From Nocardia rosealba (lineage in GTDB: Bacteria; Actinomycetota; Actinomycetes; Mycobacteriales; Mycobacteriaceae): 64,000 nucleotides of DNA. The number at the start of each line of letters is the position of its first letter. Positions within the stretch are counted from its first letter, which is position 1. The position numbers and the translations under genes were made by a program. Below, one piece after another: positions 25,923 through 34,808 of the stretch. The stretch lies in contig NZ_JAIWNA010000002.1 of assembly GCF_020216065.1 (NCBI RefSeq), positions 1,335,145 to 1,399,144 on the forward strand, given 5' to 3'. Under the pieces are notes generated by a model. The model was not told where the DNA came from, made no database searches, and saw nothing but the letters and a program-made list of their open reading frames with translations.

Positions 25923-28268
25923 ATGTTCTTAGCGAGACTCGGTGTTCGCACCCGGATTCTGGCGATCGCTCTCATCCCCAGTCTGACCCTGGTGGTGGTC
26001 GGCGTCGGCACGGCGGGCTACCTGGTCGAGGAGAGCAACAAGGCCAAGACCTGGGCGACGGAGATGCAGGCGGCCGTCCCCTATACCCGCGCGCTGATCG
26101 AAGCGGTGCAGTCGGAACGTCAGCTCACCCTGGCCTATCTGGCCGGTGACGACACCGCCGCCGACGCCCTCGGCCCGGCCAGGACCCGCCTCGACGCGGC
26201 CGTCCAGGGCCTGATCGATATCTCCACCGATATCCGCGCGGTCGACGATTCCGAAATCGGTGACGACAAGGGCGGATTCAACACTCTCAAGACGCATCTG
26301 ACCGGTGTGCGCCAGGGCGCCGACGCGCGGATGCTGCCCGCCAACGACGCCTACACCTTCTTCAGCCGCCTGCTCGACGTGCTCACCCAGGGCACCAAGG
26401 TGGCCGAGCGCGCCGCCCCCGACGCGGAGGTGGCCTCCGGTGTGGCCGAGGGCGTGCGTCTGCTGCACGCCGCCGAGGCGATGTCGCGCAGCAACGCGAT
26501 CTCCCTGTCGCTGGTCACCGCCGACGGCCCGACGGGCATCCCGATCGAGGAGCTCATCAACCAGATCGGTTACTACCACACCGAATTGGCCGGCATCGTC
26601 ACCGAGCTCGACGAGGACGAGCGCGCCCCGATCGCCGCGATGATGTCCTCGCCGCACTTCGCCCAGCTCGCCGCGATGGAGTCGGCGATCGTGAGCCGTT
26701 TCGCCGCGCCGCAGCAGCCGACCGGCTCGTCGACCCGGACGCAGGCCGTCACCGCCCTGCCCATGTCGATCCCCGAATGGCACACCGCCGCAGGCGAAGT
26801 CAACCGGGCCATGATCGAGGCCTACGGTGCTCACAACAGCCATATCCAGAAGCTGGCCGAGAAGACCGCGCAGCGCGCCGAGGTGAACGCGGCGATGGCC
26901 GGTGGCGGCGTCGTGGTGGTCAGTCTGCTGGCGTTCCTGGTCGCGGTGATCCTGGCCAACCGGATCATCCGCCGCCTGCGCAGGCTGCGCACCGAAACCC
27001 TCGCCCTGGCCGACGAACAGCTGCCCGCCACCATGCGCACCCTGCGCGAGGGCGGTGAGGTCGACCCCGCCGACATCGCCCCGAAGCTCGACTTCGGTCG
27101 CGACGAGATCGGTCAGGTCGCCGACGCCTTCGAGCACGCCGCCGCGGCGGCGCTGCGCGCGGCCGTCGACGAGGCACGCACCCGCGAGGGTGTGCGCGCG
27201 GTGTTCCTCAATATCGCCCACCGCAGCCAGATCGTGGTGCACCGTCAGCTCGAGATCCTCGACGAAGCCGAACGCAGCCAAGAGGATCCGGCGCTGCTCG
27301 AGACCCTGTTCCGGCTCGACCACCTGGCCACCCGCGAACGCCGCAACGCCGAGAACCTCATCATTCTCGGCGGTGGCCGCCCGGGTCGCCAGTGGCGCAA
27401 CCCGATTCCGCTGATGGACATCGTGCGCAGCGCCATCGGCGAAACCCTCGACTACGCGCGCGTGCGGGTCACCAAGCTGCCCGAGGTCGACGTCGTCGGC
27501 ACCGTGGTCGCCGACCTCGTACACCTGCTCGCCGAGCTGGTCGACAACGCCACCGCCTTCTCGCCCCCGCAGTCGCGGGTGGAGGCGGGCGGCAACATCG
27601 TCGGCAAGGGTGTGGTCGTCGAGATCACCGACCAGGGCATGGGCATGAGCCCCGAGGACCTGGCCCGCTACAACGACATGCTCGCCGATCCGCCGGACTT
27701 CGGCGTGGGCACGCTGTCCTCGGATTCGCGTCTCGGCCTGTTCGTGGTCGCGCGACTGTCCACCGCGCACGGTGTTTCGGTGCGGCTCAGCGAATCCGAC
27801 TACGGCGGCATCCGCGCCATCGTGCTCATCCCGCAGAACCTGCTCGCCGGGACCGCGGCGATGCCGAGCTCGCCCGCAACCACCGGCCCGCTGCGCCGTG
27901 GGCTGCCCCGCCCGCACGAGCAGGCGCCCGCCGCCGCGCTCGAGCAGGCACCGGTGGCCACCCTCGTCGCCGAACCGCCCGCACCGCGCGCCGCCGAGCC
28001 GATCGTGGACACCCGCGTCGTGGAGGTCGAAGCCCCGCCGCAGCCGGAGACCGGCCCCGACGGCAGGCCCCTGCTGCCCCGCCGTCAGCGGCAGACGAAT
28101 CTGCGACCCGAACTCGCCGAGGAACCGACCACCGCCGAAACGACCGCGCCCGCGCCGCGTCCCCGCTCCGCCGAGCAGGCCCGCGACCTGATGTCCGCGA
28201 TCGAGATCGGCACTCGACAGGGCCGCAAGCCGCTGTCGAACTCTCACCAGGACGAACAGGAAGGCTGA
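25923..28268 (+). CDS. cvnA: Conservon sensor histidine-kinase-like protein CvnA
   Basis: A ~781-aa membrane protein: N-terminal helix (ILAIALIPSLTLVVVGVGTAGYL), a large extracytoplasmic nitrate-sensor-like helical domain (about residues 45-315), a second helix (GGGVVVVSLLAFLVAVILA), a HAMP-like linker, then a GHKL ATPase domain with the N box LAELVDNATAFSPP, EITDQGMGM and SRLGLFVVARLS. The dimerisation region carries HRQLEILDEAE rather than a classical H-box. A ~150-residue Pro/Ala/Glu-rich tail follows. CvnA sits at the top of a four-gene conservon thought to act like a bacterial G-protein-coupled module. The start is uncertain: ATG codons at 25854, 25917 and 25923 are in frame. Confidence 0.9.
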   Translation: MFLARLGVRTRILAIALIPSLTLVVVGVGTAGYLVEESNKAKTWATEMQAAVPYTRALIEAVQSERQLTLAYLAGDDTAADALGPARTRLDAAVQGLIDISTDIRAVDDSEIGDDKGGFNTLKTHLTGVRQGADARMLPANDAYTFFSRLLDVLTQGTKVAERAAPDAEVASGVAEGVRLLHAAEAMSRSNAISLSLVTADGPTGIPIEELINQIGYYHTELAGIVTELDEDERAPIAAMMSSPHFAQLAAMESAIVSRFAAPQQPTGSSTRTQAVTALPMSIPEWHTAAGEVNRAMIEAYGAHNSHIQKLAEKTAQRAEVNAAMAGGGVVVVSLLAFLVAVILANRIIRRLRRLRTETLALADEQLPATMRTLREGGEVDPADIAPKLDFGRDEIGQVADAFEHAAAAALRAAVDEARTREGVRAVFLNIAHRSQIVVHRQLEILDEAERSQEDPALLETLFRLDHLATRERRNAENLIILGGGRPGRQWRNPIPLMDIVRSAIGETLDYARVRVTKLPEVDVVGTVVADLVHLLAELVDNATAFSPPQSRVEAGGNIVGKGVVVEITDQGMGMSPEDLARYNDMLADPPDFGVGTLSSDSRLGLFVVARLSTAHGVSVRLSESDYGGIRAIVLIPQNLLAGTAAMPSSPATTGPLRRGLPRPHEQAPAAALEQAPVATLVAEPPAPRAAEPIVDTRVVEVEAPPQPETGPDGRPLLPRRQRQTNLRPELAEEPTTAETTAPAPRPRSAEQARDLMSAIEIGTRQGRKPLSNSHQDEQEG

Positions 28269-28269
28269 G

Positions 28270-28677
28270 GTGAACTCTCCCCAACCAGGTGATCTCAACT
28301 GGCTGCTCGACGATCTCGTCGACCGGCTGGCAGGGGTCCGCTACGCGGTCGTGCTGTCCACCGACGGGCTGCTGCTCGGGCGCTCCACCCAGATGAAGCG
28401 GGAGGACGCCGAGCATTTCGCGGCGATGTCGTCCACGCTCTACGGGCTGGCGCGCAGCGCGGGCAACCGGTTCGACGGCGGCGGCGTACGCCAGGCCGTG
28501 ATCGAACTCGATCGGGCCGTCCTGTTCGTGACCTCCGCCGGTGACAACGCCTGTCTGGCGTTGCAGGCCACCGAGTCGGCCAATCTCGGGATGGTCGCCT
28601 ACGAGATGAACCTCACCGTGCAGCGGGTCGGCAGCTTCCTGTCGGCGGAACCGCGTCACGGGCTGGCCGAAATATAG
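28270..28677 (+). CDS. cvnB: Conservon roadblock/LC7 protein CvnB
   Basis: A 135-aa roadblock/LC7-domain protein (LNWLLDDLVDRLAGVRYAVVLSTDGLLL, GGGVRQAVIEL, FVTSAGDNACLAL). In conservons it acts as a GTPase regulator partnering CvnD and links to CvnA. It starts on GTG at 28270, two bases after the cvnA stop, with an AGGAAGG stretch just upstream. Confidence 0.93.
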   Translation: MNSPQPGDLNWLLDDLVDRLAGVRYAVVLSTDGLLLGRSTQMKREDAEHFAAMSSTLYGLARSAGNRFDGGGVRQAVIELDRAVLFVTSAGDNACLALQATESANLGMVAYEMNLTVQRVGSFLSAEPRHGLAEI

Positions 28678-28688
28678 GACGCGACACC

Positions 28689-29063
28689 ATGACTCGACTC
28701 GGCGATCCGTGGTTCGACGACGCGGCCGGACCCCTGGTCCGGCCGTACGCGGTGACCCGCGGCCGCACCATGGGTGCGGCGCACGACCTGGACATGCTGA
28801 CAGTGGTTGTCGCGGTGCATCCCGCGCCGACCCTGCGCAGGCCCGAACCCGAGTACGGCACGATCGCACAGCTGTGCAAACGTCCGCAGTCGGTGGCCGA
28901 GGTGTCGGCCGTGCTGAAACTTCCTCTTGCGGTGACCAAGATCCTCGTCGGTGATCTCATCGGCGACGGCCACCTCATCTTCCGGGCTCCGGTAGCGGCC
29001 GAGGCAGGCGCCGGCGACCTCAACGTATTGCGAGCGGTTCTGGATGGCATCCGAAAACTTTGA
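28689..29063 (+). CDS. cvnC: Conservon DUF742 protein CvnC
   Basis: A 124-aa DUF742 protein with the family pattern LVRPYAVTRGRT near the start and a winged-helix-like centre (TIAQLCKRPQSVAEVSAVLKLPLAVTKILVGDL). Its exact role in conservons is unknown. It lies 11 bp after cvnB and overlaps cvnD by 20 bp. Confidence 0.93.
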   Translation: MTRLGDPWFDDAAGPLVRPYAVTRGRTMGAAHDLDMLTVVVAVHPAPTLRRPEPEYGTIAQLCKRPQSVAEVSAVLKLPLAVTKILVGDLIGDGHLIFRAPVAAEAGAGDLNVLRAVLDGIRKL

Positions 29064-29643
29064 CCCGACCATGAGCAGGCACCTCGCCGCCTCGGTCAAG
29101 ATCCTCATCGCCGGCGGCTTCGGCGTCGGCAAGACCACGATGGTCTCCTCGATCAGCGAGATCGCCCCGCTGCGCACCGAGGAGCTGATCACCGAGGTGA
29201 GCACCGGTGTCGACGATCTGTCGGGGGTGGAACAGAAGTCGACGACCACGGTCGCGCTCGACTTCGGCCGCATCACCATCGACCGCGACCTGGTGCTGTA
29301 CCTGTTCGGCACGCCCGGCCAGGACCGCTTCTGGTTCCTGTGGGACGAGCTGTGCCGCGGCGCCCTCGGTGCGATCGTGCTCGCCGATACCCGCAGGCTG
29401 AGCAACTCCTTCGCCGCCGTCGACTTCTTCGAACGTCGTGGGCTGCCGTTCCTGATCGCGGTGAACTGCTTCGACGGTGCTCCCCGCTACACCGTGGACG
29501 AGGTCCGCGACGCGTTGGATCTGGACCCGAACACCCCGGTGATCCTGTGCGATGCCCGTGACCGTCCGTCGGCCAAGGCGGTGCTCACCCACCTGGTGGA
29601 GTACCTCATCGACCGCGCCACCCGCACGCCGGTCACCACCTAG
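29044..29643 (+). CDS. cvnD: Conservon small GTPase CvnD
   Basis: A 199-aa Ras-like GTPase with P-loop GGFGVGKTT, G2 region around TEVSTGVDDL, G3 motif TPGQDR (corresponding to DxxGQ), and the specificity region NCFDG in place of NKxD, as is usual for CvnD proteins. It is the last gene of the conservon. No P450 gene (cvnE) follows; instead a strong hairpin lies 8 bp beyond the stop. Confidence 0.94.
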   Translation: MASENFDPTMSRHLAASVKILIAGGFGVGKTTMVSSISEIAPLRTEELITEVSTGVDDLSGVEQKSTTTVALDFGRITIDRDLVLYLFGTPGQDRFWFLWDELCRGALGAIVLADTRRLSNSFAAVDFFERRGLPFLIAVNCFDGAPRYTVDEVRDALDLDPNTPVILCDARDRPSAKAVLTHLVEYLIDRATRTPVTT

Positions 29644-29650
29644 CTCCCAC

Positions 29651-29685
29651 GGCGACGCCCACCAGCACCCCTGGTGGGCGTCGCC
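29651..29685 (+). terminator. Terminator of the conservon
   Basis: A perfect 15-bp stem (29651-29665 with 29671-29685) with a 5-nt loop, followed by CGTTTC. It starts 8 bp after the cvnD stop. Confidence 0.85.
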
Positions 29686-29875
29686 CGTTTCAGTGTCCCG
29701 GCCTGGACGATGTGACCCGAGCGCTGCGCCCGCAGGTGCGGGAGCACGGCCTCGATCTCACGCTGCGCGGAGCGTGCACGCGTCCAGGTCGCGGATTTCC
29801 GACCGTAGTCGGATCTGCGGAGCGTCCGGACCGGTTAGCGTGGGACCAGGCGTTCTGCGGAAGGCGGGAAAAGCT

Positions 29876-32062
29876 GTGGACAGCAAGACGATCGCGCGCC
29901 AATGCACACTGTGCGAGGCGCACTGCGGAATTCTGGTGACGGTGCGGGAGGACCGCGTCACCCGGATCGAAGGCAATCCCGACGACGTCCTCTCCCGGGG
30001 CTACATCTGCCCGAAGGCCACCGCCATGGGCGGCCTGCATCACGACCCCGACCGATTGCGCACCCCGATGCGACGCACCGCAACCGGATTCGTCCCGGTG
30101 AGCTGGGACGAGGCGTTCCGCGAGATCGGCACCAGACTGCGAGCCGTGCGCGCTGCGCACGGCTCGAGCGCGATCGCCATGTACATGGGTAACCCGGCAG
30201 CGCACAGTTCGTCGGTGCTCTACGGCGGGTTGTTGCGAGCGGCCCTGTTCACCCGCAACTTCTTCACCGCGTCCTCGATCGACCAGTTCCCGCAGGAATT
30301 CACCGCCTGGCGGATGTTCGGATCGAATGTGCTGATGCCGGTGGCCGATATCGATCGCACGCACCGGCTGGTGGTCCTCGGGGCCAATCCGGCGGTGTCG
30401 AACGGCTCGATCACCACCATGCCCGGCGCCAAACAGCGCATCAAGGACGTCCGCAAACGGGGTGGCACGGTGGTCGTGATCGACCCGCGCCGTACCGAAA
30501 CCGCCCGGCTGGCCGACGAGCACATCGCCGTGCGGCCCGGTGGGGACGTCTATCTGCTGCTCGGCATGCTGCACGTGCTCCTCGGCGAGGGGCTGTGCGA
30601 CGAACGCAGGGTCCGCGCGCAATGCGTCGGCTGGGACGAGCTGATCGCCCTGGTCGCCGACACCACGCCGGAGCGGATGGCCGGGCCCGCCGGGGTCGAC
30701 GCCGCCACCATCCGCACCCTCGCCCGCGACCACGCGGCCGCGCCCTCGGCGGTGCTGTACGCGCGCATCGGAGTGTGCCAGCAGGTCACCGGCACGCTGA
30801 CCCACTGGCTGGTGAACACGATCAATGCCGTCACCGGCAATCTCGACCGGCCCGGCGGTCAGATGTTCGCCACGCCCGTCGTCGACGGTGCGCGGTACGC
30901 CAAGTACCTGCGCGTGGGCCACGGCGCGTGGACCGACCGCACCGGCACCTACCGGTCTTTCCGCAGCGAATTGCCCGTCGCCGCGCTCGCGCACGACATC
31001 CTCGAACCAGGCGAGGACCGGATCCGGGCGATGATCACCTACGCGGGCAACCCGGTGCTTTCGACACCACAGGCGGGCAAGCTCGACGAAGCCCTCGCCG
31101 CCCTCGACTTCTTCGTCGCCGTCGACATGTACATCACCGAGACCACCCGGCACGCCGACTTCATCCTGCCGCCCGTCTCCGCGCTGGAACGGGAGGAGCT
31201 GAACCTGCTGTTCCCCATCTTCAGCGTGCGCAACAACGCCCGCTACGACGCGAAGGTGTTCGACCCGCCCGCCGACGGCAAGGACGACTGGCAGATCCTG
31301 GCCCGCCTCGTCACCGAGGTGACCCCACTGCCCGCCCGCCGGCTCACCGGCCGGATCCTCAACGCGGTCTTCGAACAACTCAGCCCCCTGCGCTTGACCG
31401 CGGCCGCGGTGGCGGCGGGCCCGTACGGGGTCTTGCGGCGCGGCCGAAAAGGTTTGACGCTCGGCAAGATTCGCGACACACCGGGCGGCATCGACCTCGG
31501 TCCGTTGCGCCCGCGCCTACCCGAACTGATCGGCACTCCCGACCGGGCGGTCCACCTGGCGCCCGCCGATTTCCTCGCGGCGGTCCGCACGGTCCTCGAC
31601 GAAACAGACTCCCCCACCGCTGATTACGACCTGCAGCTGATCGGCCGACGGCACCTGCGCAGCAACAACTCCTGGCTGCACAACATCGAGTCGATGGTCA
31701 AGGGCCGCGACCGCTGCACGATCCTGATGCATCCCGACGACGCCGCCGCCCGCGGCCTCGCCGACGGCGACCAGGCCACCGTCGAGTCCCCGGTCGGCGC
31801 CATCGAGGTTCCGGTGGAGATCAGCACCGATATCCGCGCCGGTGTGGTGGCCGTGCCACACGGATACGGCCACCGCGAACCCGGCGTCGGCTGGCAGGTG
31901 GCCGCCGCGCTGCCGGGCGCCAACGTCAACCTGCTGCACGACCCGGCCCGCACCGACCCGCTCTCGGGCACGTCGGCGGTGAACAACACCTGGGTGCGGA
32001 TCGGCCGGGTCGAGAAGGCAGGCAGCGCAACCGGATCCGAGGCGGCCGTGGCGCCGCGGTGA
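29876..32062 (+). CDS. Molybdopterin-dependent oxidoreductase with [4Fe-4S] domain
   Basis: A 728-aa member of the DMSO-reductase superfamily. The N-terminal cluster motif is CTLCEAHC followed by CPKA (C-x2-C-x3-C...C), then the Mo-bis-MGD catalytic body (MYMGNPAAHSSS, VLGANPAVSNGS, VIDPRRTET, QMFATPVV) and the C-terminal cofactor-binding domain (HLRSNNSWLHNI, GVVAVPHGYGH). No Tat signal is seen, so it is probably cytoplasmic. The substrate is unknown and no electron-transfer subunit is adjacent. The GTG at 29876 lies just before the cluster motif. TAGCGT at 29836-29841 is a candidate -10. Confidence 0.88.
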   Translation: MDSKTIARQCTLCEAHCGILVTVREDRVTRIEGNPDDVLSRGYICPKATAMGGLHHDPDRLRTPMRRTATGFVPVSWDEAFREIGTRLRAVRAAHGSSAIAMYMGNPAAHSSSVLYGGLLRAALFTRNFFTASSIDQFPQEFTAWRMFGSNVLMPVADIDRTHRLVVLGANPAVSNGSITTMPGAKQRIKDVRKRGGTVVVIDPRRTETARLADEHIAVRPGGDVYLLLGMLHVLLGEGLCDERRVRAQCVGWDELIALVADTTPERMAGPAGVDAATIRTLARDHAAAPSAVLYARIGVCQQVTGTLTHWLVNTINAVTGNLDRPGGQMFATPVVDGARYAKYLRVGHGAWTDRTGTYRSFRSELPVAALAHDILEPGEDRIRAMITYAGNPVLSTPQAGKLDEALAALDFFVAVDMYITETTRHADFILPPVSALEREELNLLFPIFSVRNNARYDAKVFDPPADGKDDWQILARLVTEVTPLPARRLTGRILNAVFEQLSPLRLTAAAVAAGPYGVLRRGRKGLTLGKIRDTPGGIDLGPLRPRLPELIGTPDRAVHLAPADFLAAVRTVLDETDSPTADYDLQLIGRRHLRSNNSWLHNIESMVKGRDRCTILMHPDDAAARGLADGDQATVESPVGAIEVPVEISTDIRAGVVAVPHGYGHREPGVGWQVAAALPGANVNLLHDPARTDPLSGTSAVNNTWVRIGRVEKAGSATGSEAAVAPR

Positions 32063-32074
32063 AGTCACCGCGGC
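32053..32074. terminator. Bidirectional hairpin between convergent genes
   Basis: Perfect 10-bp arms (32053-32062 and 32065-32074) with a 2-nt centre lie between the molybdo-enzyme stop and the dehydratase stop. No T-run is present. The position suits a shared terminator. Confidence 0.5.
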
Positions 32075-32080
32075 GGACGG

Positions 32081-33121
32081 TCAGCGGAAACGCAGGTCGG
32101 CGGTGGCCAGACCGAAGATCTTGCGACCCGCCGACTTGGCGACAACCGCGATCACCGCGGTGCGGGTGACCGGGTCGAGTGACTTCACCCGGCCGGTGTA
32201 CTCGACCTGCCCGCCCTCGCGGCCGACGATCGTGTAGTTCGACAGGCGGACACCGTAGCGGGTCACCGCGCCCGGATCGCCCGACCAGGCGGACAGGAAG
32301 CCCGCGCCGAGGCCCATGGTCACCATGCCGTGGGCGATGATGTCGGGCAACCCGGCCAGCTGGGCGATGCGCTCGTCCCAGTGGATCGGGTTGCTGTCGC
32401 CGGACACACCGGCGTAGTTCACCAGATCGCCGCGCGACAGACGCGCGTCGCGCAGCGGCAGTTCGTCGCCGACGCTGAGGTCTTCGAAGGCGAGCGTGGT
32501 GCTCGGCACCCGGGCGGCCCCGGCGGCGGACAGGTGGATGTCGCCCTCGGGGCGGCGCGGGGTCTCGACGTCGGACGCGGCGGCGTCCTTGTCCTGGCTG
32601 AAGACCTTCACCCCGTGCACCATCACGTTCTCCACCGCACGCGTGATCTCGGGATCGACCCCGTCGTCACCGGTGATGCCGACGACCGTGGTGTGCATGA
32701 TGTGCACGGTCTCGCCGGATTCGTCGGCGAAGGTGTTGGTGACGGTGATGAGGTCCTTGCCCGCGATACGGCGCACCGAGGACAGCTCCACGTCCACGGT
32801 CAGGCGGTCACCGGCGACGATCGGCTTGTGCTGCTCGAAGACCTGCTCGGTCTGCACGAACATGTCGTAGCCGACGACCACCGATTCGAACAGGTGCCGG
32901 TTGGCCGCCATCGCGGGAATGGAGACGAACGTCAACGGGGCGACCAGACCCTGGTACCCGAGCGCGGCGGCCGCCTCGTCCTCCCAGTGCGCGGGATGGA
33001 AATCCTGCACCGCGCGGGCGTATTCGCGCACCTTCTCACGGCCGACCTCGTAGATGTCGTCCACCCGGTAGTAGTGCCCTACCTTCGACGCGATATCGGG
33101 GGCTTCGGCCACGGAAGTCAC
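32081..33121 (-). CDS. Fused HadA/HadB-like (3R)-hydroxyacyl-ACP dehydratase
   Basis: A 346-aa double hot-dog protein. Residues ~15-165 form a HadA/FAS1-like dehydratase domain (YYRVDDIYEVGREKVREYARAV, HPAHWEDE, YQGLVAPLTF). Residues ~205-346 form a MaoC/HadB-like domain whose hydratase motif GDSNPIHWDE supplies the catalytic Asp and His. In mycobacteria HadA and HadB are separate subunits that dehydrate FAS-II intermediates in mycolic acid synthesis; fused forms occur in other mycolate producers. It starts on GTG at 33119-33121 with an AAGGTG site 8 nt upstream. No other FAS-II gene is nearby. Confidence 0.85.
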   Translation of the reverse strand: MTSVAEAPDIASKVGHYYRVDDIYEVGREKVREYARAVQDFHPAHWEDEAAAALGYQGLVAPLTFVSIPAMAANRHLFESVVVGYDMFVQTEQVFEQHKPIVAGDRLTVDVELSSVRRIAGKDLITVTNTFADESGETVHIMHTTVVGITGDDGVDPEITRAVENVMVHGVKVFSQDKDAAASDVETPRRPEGDIHLSAAGAARVPSTTLAFEDLSVGDELPLRDARLSRGDLVNYAGVSGDSNPIHWDERIAQLAGLPDIIAHGMVTMGLGAGFLSAWSGDPGAVTRYGVRLSNYTIVGREGGQVEYTGRVKSLDPVTRTAVIAVVAKSAGRKIFGLATADLRFR

Positions 33122-33233
33122 TATGGATCACCTTCGTTCGGGGGACGGACTCCCGGCAGGGTAGCCGACGAGCCCGTCCACCGGGCGCACCATGGCACAG
33201 TTCACAATCACGCGAGCTGTGCGATGGGCTCGA

Positions 33234-33734
33234 TCAGAACGAGGGGACGTCGCTCGTCGAGGCGTTGCCGCCGATCGAGGGCTGCAGGGTGATCTCCCAT
33301 TCGGTGTCGGCGTCGAACACGTCGTCGAACTTCGAGAACTCCTGGTCCCGGGTGAAGCCGAGTGCGGCCTGGTCCCAGTCGGTTCCGTACTTCATGTAGA
33401 CGAAGTAGGAGCCGGCGATGCCGCTGAGCGTGGCGTTGGAGTTGCCCTGCACGTAGATCGTGGCCTGCGGCGACTTCGGGTCGCTGCTGGTGACGACGAT
33501 CGCGCAGTCGGAGGAATTGCCGTTGACGATCTTCAGCTCGCCCGACCCGTTGAGGCCGTTCTGCTGGACGACGGCGCCGTTGTCGGCCCGGCGGTTCTGC
33601 AGCGGGGCGGCGACGGTGCTCGAGGTCGAGGTGGACCCCTTACCGGTCGGTGCGGATTTCGTGTCGTCCAGGCAGGCGCTCGTGGCGAGCGCGGTAGCAA
33701 TGGCGATCACGGCGAACAGGCGGCGGTGAAGCAT
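33234..33734 (-). CDS. Putative secreted lipoprotein
   Basis: A 166-aa lipoprotein with an N-terminal signal and lipobox ATSAC (about residues 17-21), a Ser/Thr-rich linker, and a soluble domain of ~120 residues containing a single further Cys. I do not recognise the domain (GELKIVNGNSSDC, ATIYVQGNSN, SYFVYMKYGTDWD); it looks like an all-beta fold. It stands alone between the dehydratase and the divergent YdjM-like gene. Confidence 0.7.
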   Translation of the reverse strand: MLHRRLFAVIAIATALATSACLDDTKSAPTGKGSTSTSSTVAAPLQNRRADNGAVVQQNGLNGSGELKIVNGNSSDCAIVVTSSDPKSPQATIYVQGNSNATLSGIAGSYFVYMKYGTDWDQAALGFTRDQEFSKFDDVFDADTEWEITLQPSIGGNASTSDVPSF

Positions 33735-33870
33735 TCTTCCCCCGTACTCAGGACCGGAATTCGATACCGGTGTCGGCGCACAGTATTGCGCGAAATGCCG
33801 GAATTGTCAGATCGCTTGTCGGCGTGACCGGTTCGCTCCTGGGCATATGCGAGCAGGTCCTTACGTCCTC

Positions 33871-33876
33871 TAACGT
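33871..33876 (+). promoter_or_regulatory. Candidate leaderless -10 (TAACGT) of YdjM-like gene
   Basis: TAACGT ends 6 nt before the GTG at 33883, and no ribosome-binding site is present. Confidence 0.45.
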
Positions 33877-33882
33877 TGCGGG

Positions 33883-34599
33883 GTGCTAGGACATTCACAC
33901 GCGACCAGTGGGGCGCTGGCCTGGGCGGGGACCGCCGCGGCGCTGCCGCTCACCGTCGCCGCCTTCCCCCTGTTCGACAGCGAGACAACACGATTCGGCG
34001 TCGCCGAGCTGATCATGGGCACCTTCCTCACGGCGGGCGCGGCCCTGCTGCCGGACGCGGATCACCCGAGCGGGACCATCTCGCACGTGCTCGGGCCCGT
34101 GTCACATCACCTGTGCCGCTTCATCTCCTGGGTGTCGGGCGGGCATCGGCACGGCACGCATTCGCTGTTGTTCGTCGCGGGCGCGGTGGGCGCCACCTGG
34201 GCCGGTGAGCACTGGCTCGGCAGGCCGTTCACGCTGAGCCTGGTGTTCTTCCTGCTCGCGCTTGCGGTTCGGTCGTTGCACCTGTGTCCGCCGGGCAAGA
34301 GTGTGCGCACGTACGGCACGGTGATCGTGCTGGCCAGCGCGGGCACCTTCGCGGTGGACCATTGGATCGTCGACCGGCCCGCCTGGTTGCCGATCTGCGT
34401 CGGCCTCGGTTGCCTCGCGCACCTGCTCGGCGACTGCCTCACCGAGCGCGGCTGCCGGCTGCTGTGGCCGTTCCCGCTGCGCACGCGGGTGCCGCTGATC
34501 GACCGCACCGGTAACCGGGTGGAGACCTGGGTCATCTCACCCCTGTTCGTGCTCGGCACGATGGGCGCGCTCTGGTACGCGATCACCCAGCAGGCCTGA
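33883..34599 (+). CDS. YdjM-family membrane-bound metal-dependent hydrolase
   Basis: A 238-aa membrane protein of the YdjM/DUF457 family. Conserved polar motifs sit at the start (GHSHATSGALAW), in LLPDADHPSG and in GHRHGTHSLL; they are rich in His and Asp and form the presumed metal site. About five hydrophobic segments alternate with these. Biochemical function is unknown; E. coli YdjM is LexA-controlled. It starts on GTG at 33883, likely leaderless, and is followed by a terminator. Confidence 0.85.
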   Translation: MLGHSHATSGALAWAGTAAALPLTVAAFPLFDSETTRFGVAELIMGTFLTAGAALLPDADHPSGTISHVLGPVSHHLCRFISWVSGGHRHGTHSLLFVAGAVGATWAGEHWLGRPFTLSLVFFLLALAVRSLHLCPPGKSVRTYGTVIVLASAGTFAVDHWIVDRPAWLPICVGLGCLAHLLGDCLTERGCRLLWPFPLRTRVPLIDRTGNRVETWVISPLFVLGTMGALWYAITQQA

Positions 34600-34606
34600 T
34601 CGTGCG

Positions 34607-34650
34607 AGGACGGCGGAACCCCTCACCCCGCCGTCCTTGCCCGTTCTTTT
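34607..34650 (+). terminator. Terminator after YdjM-like gene
   Basis: A 10-bp perfect stem (34607-34616 with 34628-34637) with an 11-nt loop, followed by a T-rich stretch ending TTCTTTT at 34644-34650. It lies 8 bp past the stop. Confidence 0.75.
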
Positions 34651-34795
34651 CCTCGGTGTTCCAGTGAGGCATATATAGTCAGATGCGCATATCGCGCTGA
34701 TCTAATGCCTTGTGCTGGAGCACGGAACGCGGCCGGAGAGTCCGGTCAGATCTCCCGAAGCCTCCCCGAATCCGCCGCGTTTCAGTGCACAGTTG

Positions 34796-34801
34796 TACGC
34801 T
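34796..34801 (+). promoter_or_regulatory. Candidate leaderless -10 (TACGCT) of alpha/beta hydrolase gene
   Basis: TACGCT ends 7 nt before the GTG at 34809, with no ribosome-binding site between. Confidence 0.45.
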
Positions 34802-34808
34802 CAAAAGC

